Shown here in pieces: positions 8,071 to 10,994 of a DNA stretch of 10,994 bases. Numbering within the stretch: position 1 is the first letter of the stretch; every line of letters starts with the position of its first letter. The stretch spans positions 21,747 through 32,740 of the forward strand of contig LGRX02015521.1 in the NCBI GenBank assembly GCA_001247695.2, read 5' to 3'. The translations under genes were made by a program, and so were the position numbers. This DNA is from Cymbomonas tetramitiformis (taxonomy: Eukaryota; Chlorophyta; Pyramimonadophyceae; Pyramimonadales; Pyramimonadaceae). The notes beneath the pieces are model-generated. The model was not told the origin of the DNA. It did not search any database and was given only the letters and a program-made list of their open reading frames with translations.

Positions 8071-8505
8071 ATGTTGACTTCCCTGAGTGCTTGGGTGAAC
8101 CTGGTTGCAGCGACAGCCGGCCAGCATGAAGAACACCAGCAGGAAGAACCAAATGATGAACAGGCAAATGGCACCGAGCTGTCGGGGGGAGATGAAGGTG
8201 GACCGGATGAGGATGAGGAGGCTGCCATTGCGGAGGTGGAGGAGGGGCTAGATGCTGAGCGGTACCATCCACATGGTGTGGTGGAGAGGCAGGAAGGGCA
8301 GGGTGGCATAGATCCAGCAGACGTGTCAGGGAGTGAAGATGAGCAGGCCAATAATGGTTCAGCAGCTGGGTGGGTGGATGATGTGATAGAAGAGCAGGAG
8401 GGGCAGGGTGACGTACAGCCGACAGCTGCTGAGGCAGATGCTATGGGCGAACAGCAGGAGGGGCAGGGTGCCGTACAGCCGACAGCTGCTGAGGCAGATG
8501 TGTAA
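8071..8505 (+). CDS. intact 5' portion of the acidic repeat protein (144 aa)
   Basis: This is the uninterrupted reading frame of the locus above and could still be expressed as a short protein. It contains about two full 20-residue repeats before a one-unit variant (GCAGATGTGTAAGG) introduces the stop. Composition is dominated by Glu, Asp, Gln, Gly and Ala, which suggests an intrinsically disordered chain. No catalytic motif is present. Confidence 0.4.
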   Translation: MLTSLSAWVNLVAATAGQHEEHQQEEPNDEQANGTELSGGDEGGPDEDEEAAIAEVEEGLDAERYHPHGVVERQEGQGGIDPADVSGSEDEQANNGSAAGWVDDVIEEQEGQGDVQPTAAEADAMGEQQEGQGAVQPTAAEADV

Positions 8506-9078
8506 GGGCGACAGCAGGAGGGGCAGGGGGTGTACAGCCGACAGCTGCTGAGGCAGATGCTGTGGGACCAGCAGGAGGGGCAAGGGGGTGTACAGCTAAC
8601 AGCTGCTGAGGCAGATGCTATGGGGGGCCAGCAGGAGGGGCAGGGGTGTCCGGCCGACAGCTGCTGAGGCAGATGCTATGCAGGAGACCAGCAGGAGGGC
8701 AGGGGGTGTACAGCCAACAGCTGCTGAGGCAGATGCTATGGGGGGCAGCAGGAGGGGCAGGTGTGCAGCCAACAGCCGCTGAGACAGATGCTATGGGGGA
8801 CCAGCAGGAGGGCAGGAGATTATGCGTAGCAGCTGCTGAGGCAGATGCTATGAGGACCAACAGGAGGGGCAGGGTGTACAGCCAGCAGCTGCTGAGACAG
8901 ATCACGATGGGGACCAGCAGGAGGGGCAGGGGGGTGTACAGCCAACAGCTGCTGAGGCAGATGCTATGGGGGACCAGCAGGAGGAGCAGGGGGGTGTACA
9001 GCCATCAGCTGCTGAGGCAGATGCGATGGGGGAAGAGCGGGAGGGGCTGGGAGACATACAGCCAGCAGCTGGGCCGGT
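8391..9078. repeat. ~60-bp tandem repeat, about 11 units
   Basis: The anchor ACAGCTGCTGAGGCAGATG recurs at about 8422, 8482, 8540, 8599, 8656, 8716, 8772, 8829, 8885, 8945 and 9005, with a degenerate last unit near 9065. Spacing is exactly 60 at both ends of the array (20 codons) and 56-60 inside. The edges therefore keep coding register while the middle has decayed by small indels. Confidence 0.93.
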
Positions 9079-9142
9079 GGATGATGTGACAGACGATGAT
9101 GGGCAGGGGGATCTGCGTCCGGCAGCCGTATTGGCGTATTAA

Positions 9143-9338
9143 GCGCAAGAAGCAATGGAGAGGGAAGCTGCAGGTGTGACGCCAGGCAGTATACCTATTA
9201 GCATATCCCATAGAGTGTGTGCACTGCCTCTTTGCTGTGGCGTGTTGCTCACCTGATACATGCATGTATGGGCCGTAAGCAACACCTCTACCCGCGGTGT
9301 CTACCGAAACTGCCGCTGCCGCTGCCACCTAAAGGCAT
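9143..9338. other. unique spacer between two repeat arrays
   Basis: About 200 bases of unique sequence, including a short CTGCCGCTGCCGCTGCCACC run at 9310-9329. I see no gene. Confidence 0.5.
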
Positions 9339-10087
9339 GCGCTTTTCATTGGCGCGGGGATGCGTGCGCTTTTCATTGGTGCGGGGAATGCGTGGCTTTT
9401 CATTGGCGCGGGGATACGTGCGCTTTTCATTGAATGCTTTTGAGGTTTCTGCGTGCGCTTTTCATTGGCGCGGGGATCGTGCGCTTTTTCAGTGGCGCGG
9501 GGATGCGTGCGCTTTTCATTGGCGCGGGGATGCGTGCGCTTTTCATTGTAGCGCTGGGGTGCTCACGCTTTTCATTGGCGCGGGGATGCGTCCTGCTTTT
9601 CATTGGCGCGGGGATGCGTGCGCTTTTCATTAGTGCGGGGATGCGTCTCGTTTTCATTGGCGGGGATGCGTGCGCTTTCATTGCGCGGGGATGCGTCGCT
9701 TTTTCTTTGGTCTCTTGAGGATCGTGCGCTTTTCATTGGAGCGGGGATGCGTCGCTTTTCATTGGCGCGGATGCGTGCGCGTTTCACCCACTGGGCGCGG
9801 GGATGCGTGCTTTTCATTGGCGCGGGGATGTGGCTCGTGGTGCGGGGATACGTGCGCTTTTCATTGGCGCGGGGATGTCCGTGCCGCTGTTATTAGGCAG
9901 CGGGGATGCGTGCCGCTTTTCGTGGCGCGGGGATGCGTGCGCGTTTCATTAGCGTGGGATGCGTGCGCGTTTCATTGGCGCAGGGATGCGTGCGCTTTTC
10001 ACTGGCGCGGGGATGCGTGCGCTTTTCATTGGCGCGGGGATGCGTGCGCTTTTCATTGGCGCGGGAATGCGTGCGCTTTTCATTGGC
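9339..10087. repeat. 27-bp tandem array, about 28 units
   Basis: The unit contains TTTTCATTGGCGCGGGGAT and repeats head to tail with no spacers. Several adjacent copies near 9990-10087 are nearly identical, while central copies carry indels (for example around 9540-9560 and 9700-9740). Because 27 is a multiple of 3, long frames stay open on both strands. On the plus strand they read repeats of CAFHWRGDA (9670-10152, no ATG start). No conserved domain supports a protein. Each unit carries an inverted CCAAT box (ATTGG) fused to GGCGCG. Confidence 0.95.
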
Positions 10088-10092
10088 TAGAC

Positions 10093-10117
10093 AATTATTA
10101 TTTGGAAAATAATAATT
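10093..10117. repeat. AT-rich hairpin at the edge of the 27-bp array
   Basis: AATTATTATT (10093-10102) and AATAATAATT (10108-10117) form a perfect 10-bp inverted repeat around TGGAA. It starts six bases after the last array unit, a sharp drop in GC content. Confidence 0.9.
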
Positions 10118-10145
10118 TGGGTTATTGTAGAAGCAATGCGCGCGA

Positions 10146-10161
10146 ACCCTAAGTTTAGGGT
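10146..10161. repeat. ACCCTAA/TTAGGGT inverted repeat
   Basis: ACCCTAA and TTAGGGT face each other across two bases (GT). The arms equal telomere-type motifs read in both directions, though a 7-bp match can arise by chance. Confidence 0.8.
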
Positions 10162-10182
10162 CGCCAGGCCCGTCTGCCAGAT

Positions 10183-10210
10183 CGATGCCACACTGGTGTC
10201 TGTGGCATCG
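10183..10210. repeat. 10-bp perfect hairpin
   Basis: CGATGCCACA (10183-10192) pairs with TGTGGCATCG (10201-10210) across an 8-base loop, CTGGTGTC. Confidence 0.9.
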
Positions 10211-10225
10211 GGACGGGGGGAGTCA

Positions 10226-10257
10226 CCGATCGCCGTGATCGGCGACACGTGACACGT
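10226..10257. repeat. overlapping short hairpins plus a GACACGT direct repeat
   Basis: CCGATC/GATCGG (10226-10242) and TCGCCG/CGGCGA (10230-10245) are two mutually exclusive hairpins. They are followed by GACACGT twice in tandem (10244-10257), which creates a CACGTG core at 10246-10251. Confidence 0.75.
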
Positions 10258-10261
10258 CTGG

Positions 10262-10311
10262 GCTTGACACGAGAAGTTAGTTGTTAACAACTTTCTCAGG
10301 GAGTGTCAAGC
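10262..10311. repeat. nested 50-nt hairpin
   Basis: Outer arms GCTTGACAC (10262-10270) and GTGTCAAGC (10303-10311) are perfectly complementary over 9 bp. Inside, GAGAA (10271-10275) pairs TTCTC (10293-10297). At the centre is a perfect 14-bp palindrome AGTTGTTAACAACT (10279-10292). GTT and AGGGA are left as bulges. Confidence 0.9.
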
Positions 10312-10314
10312 AGT

Positions 10315-10381
10315 CTTTCGGAATCTCAGCCTCAGGAGCAACGCTCCATCTCTGTTCTTCCTTTCTTTTTGATTCCGAAAG
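10315..10381. repeat. 11-bp inverted repeat flanking a 45-base spacer
   Basis: CTTTCGGAATC (10315-10325) and GATTCCGAAAG (10371-10381) are exact reverse complements. The spacer is pyrimidine-rich on its right side. The pair lies 64 bases upstream of the ATG at 10445, in the position of a leader or promoter element. Confidence 0.85.
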
Positions 10382-10444
10382 CGTATTCGCAAGTAATTTA
10401 GATATCGCGCAGCGAATATCACATTTTTCGCTCTGTTGACGCGG

Positions 10445-10678
10445 ATGTCTGGGCAGCTGAAAGCTGGGCCGAGAGGATCGTACGGACAGCCCACAGAGAA
10501 AGACGCGGGAACGCAGACCGACATCTCGGGAGTAAGTGCGACTTTGGAGGACCGTACAGACAGGAGGAACTGGTCGCACCCGGTCTTCGTGCCCTGCAAG
10601 TGCAGATTCGACTGCCCGTACTGGGATCCGCGTGAGCCGTACGCGGGGTACGTTTACCGTACACACGGGTACCGGTGA
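10445..10678 (+). CDS. 77-aa ORF with a cysteine cluster, likely 5' part of a broken or spliced gene
   Basis: The ATG at 10445 opens 77 codons to TGA at 10676-10678. The N-terminal half is polar (MSGQLKAGPRGSYGQPTEKD). The C-terminal half holds Cys51, Cys53 and Cys57 in VPCKCRFDCPYWD, followed by EPYAGYVYR, a plausible metal-binding patch. GTAAGT at 10532 resembles a donor, but the nearby acceptors give introns too short to credit. The stop falls just as a second frame opens, whose content continues a zinc-binding theme. I do not recognise the family. Sixty-four bases upstream end an 11-bp inverted repeat. Confidence 0.5.
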   Translation: MSGQLKAGPRGSYGQPTEKDAGTQTDISGVSATLEDRTDRRNWSHPVFVPCKCRFDCPYWDPREPYAGYVYRTHGYR

Positions 10679-10994
10679 TCGGGCTGGAGGTGCCGGAGGC
10701 TAATTCGTCTTTTCCGTGCTTCGTGTGCTGGGAGAGTGACGTGTTCTCTCACGCCCAGTGGCAGACTTGGGAGCCGATCTTGAACCCGCTGCGCCGCAGA
10801 GACGGGCGCGCGTTCGTGAAGACCAACCTCTGCGCGGATTGCGCGGAGCAAGTGTGGGAGGCAGACTCCGACAGCGTGTGGTTCCCTGTCGGGAGAGAGG
10901 CAAGTTTTGGGCTACGGGAGGAGATCAGGAAACATGACGGGCCAGCGAGGGGCAGGAGGGAGTCGGAGGATGTCATCGCCGGAGGTGACCCGCA
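10636..10994 (+). CDS. CxxC...CxxC zinc-ribbon-like frame, runs off the right edge
   Basis: This frame is open from the codon after a TGA at 10633-10635 to the window end, 119 codons without a stop and without any in-frame ATG. It encodes FPCFVCWESDVFSHAQWQTW and then NLCADCAEQVWE. The cysteine pairs (codons at 10717/10726 and 10831/10840) are separated by 34 residues, which suggests a treble-clef or zinc-ribbon fold. A charged tail (REEIRKHDGPARGRRESED) follows. It lies in the -1 register relative to the ORF at 10445 and overlaps its last 14 codons. It is best read as the same protein after a frameshift or unseen splice. Function unknown. Confidence 0.5.

Larger units (their letters stand above)
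8071..9142 (+). pseudogene. acidic tandem-repeat protein, frame-broken
   Basis: An ATG at 8071 opens 144 codons: a mildly hydrophobic start (LSAWVNLVAATA, signal-like but weak), a very acidic segment (GGPDEDEEAAIAEVEEGLDA), then 20-residue repeats of the type GEQQEGQGAVQPTAAEADAM, ending at TAA 8503-8505. The repeats continue in DNA but indels throw the frame. From about 8852 the same peptide repeat is again in register (GDQQEGQGGVQPTAAEADAM) and ends at TAA 9140-9142 after PVDDVTDDDGQGDLRP. The 5' part also has a VDDVIEEQEGQGD run before its repeats, so start and end match. The two registers differ by one base. I infer a single former gene; function unknown. Splicing inside the array is a less likely alternative. 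CAG at 8108-8110 could also be a splice acceptor. Confidence 0.5.

Noticed and set aside
8359..8905. Minus-strand Leu/Ser/Cys-rich frames (ICLSSCWLY repeats)
   Set aside because: They are antisense shadows of the 60-bp coding repeat.
8646..9089. 147-codon plus frame rich in SQQLLRQM repeats
   Set aside because: It reads the 60-bp repeat in a different register from the one that is in phase at both array ends and shares the acidic composition with the upstream ORF.
9339..10087. CRISPR array
   Set aside because: The units abut head to tail with no unique spacers and the context is eukaryotic with introns.
9427..10152. Repeat proteins on either strand of the 27-bp array
   Set aside because: The open frames follow from a period of 9 codons and exist in several frames at once; no ATG-initiated frame covers the array and indels break all of them.
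10532..10563. Tiny intron (GTAAGT to ACAG) inside the ORF at 10445
   Set aside because: It would be about 28-32 bases, too short to credit; the 32-base version puts the reading into a frame closed by TGA at 10633-10635.
10636..10678. Programmed -1 ribosomal frameshift joining the two cysteine-rich frames
   Set aside because: No X XXY YYZ slippery heptamer is present in the overlap, so recoding is not supported even though the register is right.

Overview
The window looks like nuclear DNA of a eukaryote, most likely a GC-rich green alga. It has no bacterial-style gene packing. The one gene recognised is cut by GT...AG introns, and long stretches are minisatellite. The spliceosomal introns, AAACCCTAA-type telo-box motifs in one intron and heavy tandem-repeat load fit a prasinophyte such as Cymbomonas. 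That name is inference from general character, not from a match.

Layout. Positions 1-148 hold four 37-bp tandem units running off the left edge. From 149 to about 2020 I see no convincing gene, only a 34-bp tandem duplication at 991-1058. From 2021 to 5514 lies the main gene: seven plus-strand exons that join in phase through six introns into 271 residues of a sulfotransferase-like P-loop protein. It carries an ERHTGSNW nucleotide-binding loop, a VRNPYDW segment and a RYEDL segment. Its first exon or exons and its C-terminal end are not resolved; two tiny candidate 3' exons lie at 5640-5783.

After the gene comes a run of unrelated minisatellites: about nine units of 26 bp (6090-6313), three exact-length 31-bp units (6713-6805), about eleven units of 60 bp (8391-9078) and about 28 units of 27 bp (9339-10087). 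The 60-bp units sit inside what was once one acidic, Glu/Gln-rich repeat protein (8071-9142). Indels between units now break its frame, although both ends remain in coding register. Between 6806 and 8070 I see nothing I can name.

The right end is the most unusual part. Directly after the 27-bp array, some 290 bases (10093-10381) carry six inverted repeats, including a nested 50-nt hairpin. They lead into an ORF starting at 10445 with a C-K-C-x3-C cluster. A second reading frame with two CxxC pairs continues to the window edge. The two frames look like one zinc-binding protein separated by a frame break near 10636-10678. I could not assign a family. No tRNA, rRNA or CRISPR was found, and no recognisable transposase or reverse transcriptase.
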